DNA of 6,123 nucleotides from an uncultured Ruminococcus sp. (GCA_902767125.1 CACXGJ010000098.1:1-6123), one strand, 5' to 3'. Positions 1-6,123 are shown, numbered from the stretch's first letter. Numbers and translations: made by a program. Notes: generated by a model from the sequence alone, not told the origin.

Positions 1-741
1 CTCCTCGGCAGAGCAGAAGCTACCGGTTACGGTATCGTATTCTATGCAAGAGAAATGCTCAAATACTGCGGTGAAGAGCTTGCAGGCAAAACAGCAGTTG
101 TATCCGGTTTCGGTAACGTTGCATGGGGTACTTGCAAGAAGCTCACAGAGCTCGGTGCAAAGGTTATCACCATTTCCGGTCCTGACGGCTATATCCTTGA
201 TGAAGACGGCGTTTCAGGCGAGAAAATCGACTATCTCCTCGAACTCAGAAGCAGCGGCAAAAACATCTGTGCTCCTTATGCAGATAAATTCCCGGGTGCT
301 AAATTCTTTGCAGGCGAGAAGCCCTGGGGCGTTAAGGCTGACCTTTACATTCCTTGTGCTACACAGAATGAAATCTATCTTGAGGATGCAAAGAAGATGG
401 TCGCTAACGGCTGTAAGTTCCTTTGCGAAGGTGCTAATATGCCTACAAGAAATGAAGCTATCGAGTATCTCCAGGAAAACGGCGTAGTTGTAGGTCCTTC
501 AAAGGCTGCAAATGCAGGCGGCGTTGCTTGCTCATGCATCGAGATGGCTCAAAACGCTGAACACCTTGTATTCACCGAGGAAGAAGTTTATGCTAAACTC
601 GAAAACATCATGGTTAACATCTTCAAACAGAGCGTTGCTGCTTGTGAGAAGTACAATCTCGGTACAAACCTTGTTGCAGGTGCTAACATCGCCGGCTTCG
701 TTAAGGTTGCAGAGGCTATGATGGCTCAAGGTATCGTATAA
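1..741 (+). CDS. gdhA: Glutamate dehydrogenase, C-terminal 246 residues (5' end outside window)
   Basis: This enzyme interconverts glutamate with 2-oxoglutarate and ammonium in the cytoplasm, using NAD(P)(H). The reading frame is open from the first base, so the gene starts upstream; about 200 N-terminal residues, including the catalytic lysines, are missing from view. In the visible fragment I see the family signature EATGYG (residues 6-11), the Rossmann turn GFGNVA (36-41), PCATQNE (118-124), EGANMP (143-148), SKAANAGGV (167-175) and GANIAGF (227-233), ending AMMAQGIV as in hexameric family members. The segment after the second nucleotide-binding strand reads SGPDGYILD, which resembles the clostridial NAD-type enzyme of C. 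symbiosum more than the E. coli NADP enzyme. Related NADP enzymes may share it, so the cofactor is not settled. A terminator follows 38 bases downstream, so it probably ends its transcript. The gene identity is very secure. Confidence 0.97.
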   Translation, partial: LLGRAEATGYGIVFYAREMLKYCGEELAGKTAVVSGFGNVAWGTCKKLTELGAKVITISGPDGYILDEDGVSGEKIDYLLELRSSGKNICAPYADKFPGAKFFAGEKPWGVKADLYIPCATQNEIYLEDAKKMVANGCKFLCEGANMPTRNEAIEYLQENGVVVGPSKAANAGGVACSCIEMAQNAEHLVFTEEEVYAKLENIMVNIFKQSVAACEKYNLGTNLVAGANIAGFVKVAEAMMAQGIV

Positions 742-779
742 TTTTTGATGTTCTTCTTAATCATTTAATAAAATATATA

Positions 780-817
780 AAAAGGCTGCACTGATTTTTA
801 TGTCAATGCAGCTTTTT
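780..817 (+). terminator. Rho-independent terminator after gdhA
   Basis: Bases 780-794 pair with 803-817 around an 8-base loop. The core GCTGCA/TGCAGC is perfect, with one G-T pair and one C-A mismatch, and an outer A/T stem. The 3' arm ends in five T (813-817). It lies 38 bases after the gdhA stop and separates gdhA from the small-gene unit. Confidence 0.8.
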
Positions 818-820
818 GTT

Positions 821-849
821 GTGTCAAAAAATTCTTTTCTGTATATAAT
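821..849 (+). promoter_or_regulatory. Probable promoter of the small-gene/spoVM unit
   Basis: A perfect TATAAT lies at 844-849. Seventeen bases upstream is GTGTCA (821-826), four of six matches to TTGACA. The ribosome binding site AGGGTG of the first small gene follows at 893-898, leaving a leader of roughly 50 bases. In B. subtilis spoVM is transcribed by sigma-E. The -10 region here also reads TATATAAT (842-849), six of eight matches to the sigma-E -10 CATACAAT, but no well-spaced sigma-E -35 is evident. Which sigma factor is used cannot be decided from sequence. Confidence 0.55.
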
Positions 850-905
850 ATTAGTGTAAGCCGAACAGCATTCAGATGATACTTAATCAGACAGGGTGTG
901 TTGAT

Positions 906-1055
906 ATGAGAAAGTGCATAAAAAACGGAAATGTATTTGCGTTCAGTCTGGGGCTGTTCATTTCATGTGTACTGCCGCAGCACTGCCTTATAGTTATAAT
1001 TGCCGTTATCCTTGCAGTTACGTCCGTTATAAGCTCCCGCAGATGCTGCTGTTGA
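906..1055 (+). CDS. 49-residue hydrophobic, cysteine-rich small protein, function unknown
   Basis: I do not recognise this protein. The start ATG has an AGGGTG ribosome binding site at 893-898 with 7 bases of spacing, and a promoter lies upstream. The product has a basic N-terminus (MRKCIK), two hydrophobic stretches (about residues 10-23 and 28-42) split by PQH, and the end RRCCC. Cysteines are at 4, 21, 27, 47, 48 and 49. This suggests a small membrane protein, either one bent or two short helices, with cysteines near the membrane faces; metal binding, disulfides or acylation are all possible and unproven. The stop is 18 bases before the start of the SpoVM-like gene, with no terminator between, so the two are probably co-transcribed and the peptide may act in sporulation. 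That role is inference. Coding status rests on the ribosome binding site, promoter, position and clean membrane-like composition. Confidence 0.7.
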   Translation: MRKCIKNGNVFAFSLGLFISCVLPQHCLIVIIAVILAVTSVISSRRCCC

Positions 1056-1057
1056 CG

Positions 1058-1064
1058 AAAGGAG
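1058..1064 (+). promoter_or_regulatory. Strong ribosome binding site of the SpoVM-like gene
   Basis: AAAGGAG lies 9 bases before the ATG at 1074. It fixes the start of a gene too short for most callers and shows that the second small gene is translated on its own rather than by read-through of the TGA at 1053-1055. Confidence 0.8.
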
Positions 1065-1073
1065 TCTTCTGTC

Positions 1074-1172
1074 ATGAAAATAGTTGTCTTGGATAATCCT
1101 AAATTTTGGGGCTTCATTCTCCGCAGAATGTTCAAAATCAAAAAAATTCCTCAACAGCCAAATATCAACTGA
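1074..1172 (+). CDS. spoVM: Stage V sporulation protein SpoVM (32 residues)
   Basis: SpoVM is a tiny amphipathic helix that binds the convex membrane of the forespore from the mother-cell side and anchors SpoIVA for coat and cortex assembly. B. subtilis SpoVM has 26 residues. Aligned without gaps to that protein as I recall it, this one shares M1, K2, P9, K10, F11, G13, I15, R17 and M19. P9 is the residue known to kink the peptide and support shallow membrane insertion, and the PKF core plus basic end (KIKK, 21-24) fit the family. Departures are W12 and F14 where Bacillus has L and G, D7 in place of K, and a polar tail of about six extra residues (PQQPNIN). The ribosome binding site is strong and the small cysteine-rich gene lies 18 bases upstream. 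No terminator follows, so transcripts may run into the phosphatase gene. The match is by family pattern, not by a search. Confidence 0.85.
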   Translation: MKIVVLDNPKFWGFILRRMFKIKKIPQQPNIN

Positions 1173-1190
1173 ATTTATTTTAAAATATAT

Positions 1191-1219
1191 TTGAAAATGA
1201 CAAAACATTATGATATAAT
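1191..1219 (+). promoter_or_regulatory. Sigma-A type promoter of the PAP2 phosphatase gene
   Basis: TTGAAA (1191-1196) and a perfect TATAAT (1214-1219) are separated by exactly 17 bases. The stretch just upstream (1173-1190) is almost pure A/T and could act as an UP element. The start codon of the phosphatase lies 42 bases beyond the -10. This gives the gene its own housekeeping promoter apart from any read-through from spoVM. Confidence 0.8.
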
Positions 1220-1261
1220 AAGCATGACATTTTTGTAACTTTATATGAGGGTGGAAAATTT

Positions 1262-1804
1262 ATGCTTGAAAAAATTCAGGCATGGGACGAGAAAATGCTT
1301 ACAAAACTTACTCACAAAAGAACTCCTGTGCTAAATAAGATAATGATATTGATAACTACTGTCGGAAATCACGGCTATGTATGGTTTGTGTTCCTAATGC
1401 CCTTCCTGCTGATGAACAAATGGCGGGCTGCCGGTTTTACAATGCTTCTCTCACTGTGCTTTACATGGCTGGTCGGTGAGGTCACGATAAAGCACATTGT
1501 CGGCAGAGTCCGTCCCTGCAACAAGTCTTTCGAGGAATTTCTGCTTATCGAAAATCCTCCGCATTACTCATTCCCGTCAGGACATTCTTCTTCATCCTTT
1601 GCAATATCGGCAGTCATGTTTTTTATGTGTCAGCAGCTTTTTGTTCCCGTATTGATATTCGCTGCACTCATGGCTTTTTCAAGAATGTATCTGCTCGTAC
1701 ATTATCCGACTGATGTTATTGCAGGAGCGATTTTCGGTATAATATGCGGCTGTGTCGCCGTCCCTCTTTCGCCTTATATACCGTTCTTTGATTTTCAATT
1801 CTGA
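1262..1804 (+). CDS. PAP2-family membrane phosphatase (lipid phosphatase, 180 residues)
   Basis: This is an integral membrane phosphatase of the PAP2 superfamily, which in bacteria removes phosphate from undecaprenyl pyrophosphate, phosphatidylglycerol phosphate or related lipids on the outer face of the membrane. All three catalytic motifs are intact: K77-x6-R84-P85, P105-S-G-H108, and S140-R141-x5-H147-x3-D151. H108 would be the proton donor and H147 the nucleophile. About four to five hydrophobic segments are visible (near 39-51, 57-75, 114-138 and 152-172). Length suits a minimal bacterial PAP2 protein such as BcrC or PgpB-like enzymes. A ribosome binding site (GAGGGTGG, 1247-1254) sits 7 bases before the ATG, below its own promoter. 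The substrate is not readable from sequence; undecaprenyl pyrophosphate recycling is a reasonable guess. Position after spoVM could hint at a role in spore envelope synthesis, but that is weak. Confidence 0.93.
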   Translation: MLEKIQAWDEKMLTKLTHKRTPVLNKIMILITTVGNHGYVWFVFLMPFLLMNKWRAAGFTMLLSLCFTWLVGEVTIKHIVGRVRPCNKSFEEFLLIENPPHYSFPSGHSSSSFAISAVMFFMCQQLFVPVLIFAALMAFSRMYLLVHYPTDVIAGAIFGIICGCVAVPLSPYIPFFDFQF

Positions 1805-1811
1805 TATAACC

Positions 1812-1850
1812 AAAGCTCCCCTTTTGTAAGAAAAAGGGGAGCTTTTTTTA
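1812..1850. terminator. Bidirectional terminator between convergent genes
   Basis: A perfect 14-base stem (1812-1825 with 1832-1845) has a 6-base loop and a GC-rich core (GCTCCCC/GGGGAGC). The T-run at 1843-1849 makes it a textbook terminator for the + strand phosphatase gene. On the - strand the 5' side provides an A-rich arm and only a short T tract (TTTGG). It begins directly after the sortase stop codon (1852-1854), so it probably also ends the - strand operon, though less efficiently. Confidence 0.92.
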
Positions 1851-1851
1851 A

Positions 1852-4398
1852 TTACCAGCCTTCATCAAGGCTGCTTTCGGTTGTTTCTTCACTGCTCTCA
1901 ACGGGAGGGGCAGGCTCGGAGGATTGCGGTTCTTCCGAAACTGCCGCATTTGCTATACATTCATCTATCTGCTGTTTTGCATTTGCGACCAGGTCTTCGA
2001 CCAGTGAGATACTTGTCACCTTGTCATTCATTATCGTACTTTTTGCACCGACTATTATAGATTGCAGCTGTCCACGTATTGCAGCAGGGTATTCATCGGG
2101 ATTGACATATGATTCTATCTCCTCGACAGCCTCATTCTTGGCATTTGCAAGCTCCTGTGCAGCCTTTTCGGCAGCTCTTTTGGCTTCTTCGGCTGCCCTG
2201 CTTTCTTCCGCTGCTTTTTTGGACGCTTCCTCGGCAGCCTTCTTTGATGCTTCCTCGGCAGCCTTGCTTTCTTCCTCGTCAAGTTCTTCAGCCGTCTTAA
2301 ATTCCGCAAGGAGTTCTATCGCATCTTTTTTCAGCTCCTCGACCTTGCCGATATCAGAGGCTGCATTTATCTCCTTGGAATATTCATCAATTATCTTTGT
2401 AACACTGTCTGCTTGAGCCTTACGGTATTCATTTCCCGCAATGGAGCTTCTTATCTCCGCTATTGCCGACTGTCTTTTCGCTTTCAGCTCGTTTTCTGCA
2501 TCTATGCTTGCCTGTCTTTCGGCTTCGATACGGCTTTTTTCAGCGAGTGCCGATTGCTCTGCATCTATCTGTGACCTTGTCTTTATCTTGCCTACCTCGG
2601 CTATCGCTTCATTGTAGAGGCTGTTGACCTCGGACGCATCCTCCGCATTCTTGAATTTTTCGACATAATCCTCAAATATCTTTTGAACTGTCTCATATTC
2701 ATCATCGGCATATTCTTTCAGACCGATATATGATTTCAGCATATTTTCGGCGTTTTTCTTGCCCTCGTTCAACACTCTTTCAAGTTCCTCGTCATCATTC
2801 ATTGACCATTTCTTATCTCCGTCATACCAGCTTATCTCGTTATTATTATAAGCCTCCTGAAATGATGTTACAGTCGGCGGAGTTCCCCCGTATGTCCTGT
2901 ACCATACATCAGGATACAGAGGATTCGGATTCTCAACAGCCTTCGATACATCCACTTCGGCACTTTCACCGTCACGGACTTTTCTTGCAACTATTACTGT
3001 TCTGAAATCCTTGAAGTCATACGAACACGTTGAAAGCGTCAGTATAGTGTCATCCTCATTCAAATCAACAGGACAGTTCACAAGTGAACGTACTCGGAGC
3101 TGATAAACGAAATCCAGAAAATCATAATCGCTCACAAAGTCATTGCCTCTCAAGTAATTAAAGAACTTGCCCTGCTCCTCAAGGGTATTGGTCTTGAAGA
3201 AAGAGATTATCTTCCATTTGCTTTTTTCATAGATGGTGTTGAAAGTAAAGACGGGAGTTTTCTTATAGAAGTTGATGCCATAGTTATCTCCCCATCTTTC
3301 AACATAGTGTGCAAGGTCTGCAAACATCCTGCCGTCCTGCATATGATGTCCGTGGATTATGAGATTCTTTGCATCGAGCGGGCTTCTGTAATCCATGAAT
3401 ACAGTACCGTACTTGGAATAATTTCCGTAAAAATCCCTGTGAAGATAGTATTCACTGTCAACACCGTCCTGTGGCTTTACCACAACAAAGTCTATTATGG
3501 TATTTGGAATGTTTATCCAGCCGACTGTATCGGGATTGACCTTGAGCAGTTCGGAGAAGTCAGATATAACTCCCTCTGAACCGTCGGTAGGCAGTCTTGT
3601 AATATTTTTAGGATTGCCGTCATCATCCTTTTCGCCTTCGGTCGTTGAAACAAGCATATCCTTTATACCGTCAGTCACCTTATCATTATTGGCAGGCTCT
3701 ACTACAAGTATCTGAATGAGTATATAGGATGACACAAGGAAAGTACATATCGCAAGTATAAGGATTATTTTTCTTATTACATCCAATGGTCCATCACCTG
3801 CACACGGTACAAATCTTTTCCAGAACGCCTCCTTTTTATCGGGGGCAGCGACACTTTTCGCCACACTGTACAGGACTGATATAAAGCTGATATTGAGGAC
3901 ATCATACTTCGGCAGTATCACAAGCAGCTTATTGTTATACTCTATCCCATAGGCATAGACAGGACGGTTCTCTACTGTTATGATACTGTTATTTATATCT
4001 ATCGGTTCCTGATTCTTATTTTTCTTCGATTTTTTGGTTTTTTTGTCGGAGTGCTGCTTATTGCTTTCTTTATCGAAATCGGGATCATCGGGATCTGTAA
4101 ATTCAGCCTCTATTCTTTTGACCTTTCCCAAAATACCTATGCTTTCAAAAAATTCCTTTGCCTTTTCGGGACTGTCCTCCGACAGCACATCAGCTATCAA
4201 TATAAGACTTATTTTTTCATCGCCCGATTCGGATACCTTCAAAGCCTCCGATATGCTCTTTTCCGTAAGGTTGACTTCTGTCTTGTATATTATATTGACA
4301 TTTATATCATTAAGCTTCTTTACGGTTTCATCAAAATTCTTTTCGGCAGTCTGACCGAATGCCCTGCCCTCTCTCGGAAAATATATTTCCGCATTCAT
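1852..4398 (-). CDS. Class B sortase with CinA-like cytoplasmic domain and long helical C-terminal extension (848 residues)
   Basis: Sortases are membrane transpeptidases that cleave sorting signals and attach proteins to the cell wall. The core (about 280-475) holds H351 (in HGHHM), C458 (in TLSTC) and R466 (in DFKDFR), the complete catalytic triad, with class B style sequence and an inserted helical region (403-432) between His and Cys. One membrane helix lies at about 211-233 after a basic segment (KKEAFWKRF, IRK), so residues 1-210 should be cytoplasmic and the core extracellular. Residues 1-180 resemble the N-terminal domain of CinA: AEI at 3-5, FGQT at 14-17, INVNIIYKTEV at 32-42 and KLLVILP at 157-163. 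The GGLGPT-type active motif is absent (IADVLSED instead) and a lysine-rich insert lies near 110-130. Residues 540-848 are helical repeats, an A/E/K-rich helix and an acidic S/E/P tail, with no wall-anchor motif. S. aureus SrtB has only 244 residues. The start is supported by GGAG (4409-4412), 10 bases upstream, inside the 16-base gap after thiI. Substrate unknown. Confidence 0.93.
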   Translation of the reverse strand: MNAEIYFPREGRAFGQTAEKNFDETVKKLNDINVNIIYKTEVNLTEKSISEALKVSESGDEKISLILIADVLSEDSPEKAKEFFESIGILGKVKRIEAEFTDPDDPDFDKESNKQHSDKKTKKSKKNKNQEPIDINNSIITVENRPVYAYGIEYNNKLLVILPKYDVLNISFISVLYSVAKSVAAPDKKEAFWKRFVPCAGDGPLDVIRKIILILAICTFLVSSYILIQILVVEPANNDKVTDGIKDMLVSTTEGEKDDDGNPKNITRLPTDGSEGVISDFSELLKVNPDTVGWINIPNTIIDFVVVKPQDGVDSEYYLHRDFYGNYSKYGTVFMDYRSPLDAKNLIIHGHHMQDGRMFADLAHYVERWGDNYGINFYKKTPVFTFNTIYEKSKWKIISFFKTNTLEEQGKFFNYLRGNDFVSDYDFLDFVYQLRVRSLVNCPVDLNEDDTILTLSTCSYDFKDFRTVIVARKVRDGESAEVDVSKAVENPNPLYPDVWYRTYGGTPPTVTSFQEAYNNNEISWYDGDKKWSMNDDEELERVLNEGKKNAENMLKSYIGLKEYADDEYETVQKIFEDYVEKFKNAEDASEVNSLYNEAIAEVGKIKTRSQIDAEQSALAEKSRIEAERQASIDAENELKAKRQSAIAEIRSSIAGNEYRKAQADSVTKIIDEYSKEINAASDIGKVEELKKDAIELLAEFKTAEELDEEESKAAEEASKKAAEEASKKAAEESRAAEEAKRAAEKAAQELANAKNEAVEEIESYVNPDEYPAAIRGQLQSIIVGAKSTIMNDKVTSISLVEDLVANAKQQIDECIANAAVSEEPQSSEPAPPVESSEETTESSLDEGW
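1954..2757 (-). repeat. Three related ~60-residue helical modules in the sortase C-terminal extension
   Basis: Within the sortase protein, residues 548-607, 643-702 and 755-815 share a pattern: an opening helix with A-x-x-x-(I/L)-(K/R/E)-S, a conserved E-Y (562-563, 657-658, 769-770), then two more predicted helices. The first two align without gaps at a 95-residue offset, both ending in a K-T pair (606-607, 701-702). Charged helices of 35 and 52 residues separate them. The layout recalls extracellular three-helix repeats of surface proteins, but I cannot name a family. Confidence 0.6.
2222..2269 (-). repeat. 24-base tandem duplication in the A/E/K-rich helix of the sortase
   Basis: Two adjacent 24-base units (2222-2245 and 2246-2269) match at 21 of 24 positions and encode eight-residue periods of the type KAAEEASK. 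A more diverged third unit follows in the same register toward lower coordinates (AAEESRAAEE). The whole-codon unit keeps the frame. Two such units equal almost all of the 17-residue excess of this linker helix over the first one, suggesting recent slippage growth. Confidence 0.75.
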
Positions 4399-4414
4399 TC
4401 CATATCATCTCCGA

Positions 4415-5584
4415 TCATTCAATAATTGTCAGCTTAACGCCCTCGGCGGCTCTTTCAACAAGTCCTTCACAGTCGAGTTTATCCTGTTCCCTGATGACCT
4501 CCTCAAGCACAGGCTTGGTCTTTGGATGCTTTGGCGTAAACACTGTACAGCAGTCTTCATAGGGCTGTATGGACACATCAAATGTATCTATCTTTCTCGA
4601 TACGCTTATAATCTCCTCTTTGTCCATTCCTATCAGCGGTCTGAAAACAGGCATATTACAAGCACTGTCCGTACATCCTATTGCCATAAGAGTCTGACTT
4701 GCGACCTGTCCGAGACTCTCACCTGTTATGAGTGCATGACAATCATTTTTGCGTGCGACTCTTTCGGCTATCTGCATCATGAATCTACGCATGATTATCG
4801 TAAAGTAGTCTTCCTTGCATTTTTCTCTTATCTGCTCCTGTATCTCCGTGAAAGGCACGGTATACATTTTTATCCTTCCGCTGTATTTTGCCACTCTGTG
4901 CAGAAGTTCAACTACCTTTTCCTCTGCCCTCTCACTTGTATAGGGAGGACTTGCAAAATGCACTGCCGTAAGCTCCAAGCCTCTTTTAGCCATCATATAT
5001 GATGCTACGGGACTGTCTATACCGCCCGATATCAGCACACATGCCTTTCCGCCTGTTCCGACAGGTATACCGCCGGCACCTCTTATCAGACCTGCCCTTA
5101 TATATGCCCCGAAATCTCTTATCTCGACTGTCACCGTCACATCGGGATTATGCACATCAACGGATACATCAGGAAATTTTTCGGCAAGATAACCGCCTAC
5201 TTCCATACATATTTCAGGTGACTTATACGGGAATTTCTTATCGGAACGCTTTGCCTCGACTTTGAAAGTCCTTGCATCTTCAAATGCTTCCGCAAGATAC
5301 TCTCCTGCCGCTTCCTTTATCTTATCCAAGTCCTTTTCGGTCACACAAGCCCTTGCAAATGCTGCTATTCCGAATACTCTTGACACACAGTCGGCAACCT
5401 CGTCCATGTCAATATCCTCGTCCATAGGATCGACACTTATAGTTGACTGTGATATTTTCACCTGAAAATTACCTATTTTCGCCAATCTTCTTTTTAAGTT
5501 CTTTACAAGGCTGTCCTCAAAATTTCTCCTGTTGAGTCCCTTGAGAACTATCTCGCCCAGTTTTATAAGTATAATTTCTTTCAT
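4415..5584 (-). CDS. thiI: tRNA 4-thiouridine synthase ThiI (389 residues)
   Basis: ThiI activates uridine 8 of tRNA by adenylation and inserts sulfur to give 4-thiouridine; in some bacteria it also serves thiamine thiazole synthesis. The N-terminal ferredoxin-like and THUMP regions span about 1-165 (KLGEIVLKGLNR at 8-19). The PP-loop ATP site is SGGIDSP (186-192), followed by GESLGQVASQT (288-298) and PYEDCCTVF (341-349). C345 or C346 would correspond to the catalytic cysteine. There is no C-terminal rhodanese domain; this is normal for Gram-positive ThiI, which receives sulfur directly from a partner desulfurase, here encoded just upstream. The start ATG has a strong AAGGAG (5592-5597) with 7 bases of spacing. 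It lies 44 bases after the desulfurase gene and 16 before the sortase gene, so all three are probably co-transcribed. Confidence 0.96.
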   Translation of the reverse strand: MKEIILIKLGEIVLKGLNRRNFEDSLVKNLKRRLAKIGNFQVKISQSTISVDPMDEDIDMDEVADCVSRVFGIAAFARACVTEKDLDKIKEAAGEYLAEAFEDARTFKVEAKRSDKKFPYKSPEICMEVGGYLAEKFPDVSVDVHNPDVTVTVEIRDFGAYIRAGLIRGAGGIPVGTGGKACVLISGGIDSPVASYMMAKRGLELTAVHFASPPYTSERAEEKVVELLHRVAKYSGRIKMYTVPFTEIQEQIREKCKEDYFTIIMRRFMMQIAERVARKNDCHALITGESLGQVASQTLMAIGCTDSACNMPVFRPLIGMDKEEIISVSRKIDTFDVSIQPYEDCCTVFTPKHPKTKPVLEEVIREQDKLDCEGLVERAAEGVKLTIIE

Positions 5585-5628
5585 GTCAATGCTCCTTCAA
5601 TATATCTCTAATCAAGAGTTTATCACTT

Positions 5629-6123
5629 TTACTTCCGTCTTGCAAGTGTATTATTTGCATTTATTACGGCTTTGATAAGCTCATCAATGTCATCCTTGGA
5701 ATTATACCTTGAAAAGCTCACTCTCAATGCAGAATCAGCCAGATCATCACTTAATCCCAATGCTTTCAGGACATGGCTTTTCTTCCCCTTTGCACACGCC
5801 GAACCGCTTGATATATATATATTGTTCTGTGCCATATAGTGAAGCATCGTTTCAGATTTTATTCCCCTTACGGAAAAATTTATGATATACGGCAGACAGT
5901 CCCTGTCCGAATTGATATGCACATTCTCTATCTCACTCAATTTCTCTCTGCAATAGTCATTCATTTCACGCATAAATTGCATTTCCTCGGCAATGTCGGG
6001 CAGATTCCTGACAGCCTCTCCCATTCCGCATATATTCGGCAACGGTTCGGTTCCCGGACGTATCTTTCTTTCCTGCTCTCCTCCGTAATGCAGGGGCATT
6101 ATCCTTGCACCCTTACGCAAATA
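5629..6123 (-). CDS. Cysteine desulfurase (NifS/IscS family), C-terminal 164 residues
   Basis: This PLP enzyme takes sulfur from cysteine as a persulfide and passes it on. The frame is open to the window edge (a tyrosine codon at 6121-6123), so the 5' half with the PLP lysine is outside; the TTG at 6118-6120 is an internal leucine, not a start. Visible family marks are GGEQER (fragment residues 14-19), RPGTEP (22-27) and the active-site loop SSGSACAKGKKS with catalytic C110, then ALRVSFSRYN near 132-141. A full-length family member has about 380 residues. Its place directly before a rhodanese-less thiI parallels the B. subtilis nifZ-thiI pair, so its main job is probably to feed ThiI for tRNA thiolation. 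A broader role in Fe-S cluster supply cannot be excluded. Confidence 0.95.
   Translation of the reverse strand, partial: YLRKGARIMPLHYGGEQERKIRPGTEPLPNICGMGEAVRNLPDIAEEMQFMREMNDYCREKLSEIENVHINSDRDCLPYIINFSVRGIKSETMLHYMAQNNIYISSGSACAKGKKSHVLKALGLSDDLADSALRVSFSRYNSKDDIDELIKAVINANNTLARRK

Noticed and set aside
44..487. Open frame on the + strand overlapping glutamate dehydrogenase
   Set aside because: It is out of frame with an unmistakable gdhA, has low-information Ser/Leu-rich sequence and no ribosome binding site.
742..905. Riboswitch or structured RNA leader before the small genes
   Set aside because: Beyond the gdhA terminator hairpin and the promoter I see no further pairing or recognisable aptamer motif.
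914..1096. 60-codon + strand frame overlapping both small genes
   Set aside because: It runs across the spoVM ribosome binding site and start, lacks its own site, and competes with better-supported frames.
906..1172. One gene interrupted by TGA (nonsense mutation or recoding), since both small genes share a frame
   Set aside because: AAAGGAG precedes the second ATG and the SpoVM pattern begins exactly there, so two separate genes explain it better.
887..1208. Two open frames on the - strand opposite the small genes
   Set aside because: Neither has a clear ribosome binding site or family resemblance, while the + strand frames have promoter, ribosome binding sites and a SpoVM match.
2021..2416. 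Ser/Ala-rich + strand frame and an Arg/Lys-rich - strand frame (2115-2309)
   Set aside because: Both are shadows of the repetitive A/E/K-rich helix codons of the sortase gene.
4051..4562. Hydrophobic + strand frames opposite the sortase start and thiI end
   Set aside because: They are antisense to two well-supported genes; the hydrophobicity comes from reading charged-residue codons in reverse.
4415..5584. ThiI truncated at its C-terminus because the rhodanese domain is missing
   Set aside because: Gram-positive ThiI proteins normally lack this domain, and the length and ending are normal for them.

Overview
The window looks like a chromosomal segment of a Gram-positive, spore-lineage Clostridia, most likely a Ruminococcus-like member of the Oscillospiraceae. 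The supporting signs are a hexameric glutamate dehydrogenase closest in motifs to the clostridial type, a rhodanese-less ThiI paired with a NifS-like cysteine desulfurase, a class B sortase, and a tiny gene that reads as the sporulation peptide SpoVM. The assignment to genus level is inference.

Layout. The + strand carries the 3' two thirds or so of a glutamate dehydrogenase gene (1-741), closed by a hairpin terminator. It is followed by a promoter and two very small genes (906-1055 and 1074-1172) that look like a bicistronic unit: a 49-residue hydrophobic, cysteine-rich peptide and a 32-residue SpoVM. A consensus-like sigma-A promoter then drives a PAP2-family membrane phosphatase (1262-1804). 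A symmetric hairpin at 1812-1850 separates this from three genes on the - strand, read from the right edge inward: a partial cysteine desulfurase (5629-6123), thiI (4415-5584) and an 848-codon sortase gene (1852-4398). The gaps between them are 44 and 16 bases, each holding a good ribosome binding site, so they probably form one operon ending at the same hairpin.

How the genes work together. The desulfurase and ThiI form the known sulfur-relay pair that makes 4-thiouridine in tRNA. The sortase gene shares their transcript, but I see no mechanistic link to thiolation. The sortase is the most unusual protein here. An intracellular N-terminal domain resembles the CinA/MoaB-type molybdopterin-binding fold but lacks its signature residues. 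A single membrane helix and an intact class B sortase core follow. The C-terminal extension has three related helical modules joined by charged helices, and one joining helix has grown by a 24-base tandem duplication. The two small genes at 906-1172 are the other highlight: they are easily missed by gene callers and suggest an endospore programme with an undescribed small membrane peptide linked to SpoVM.
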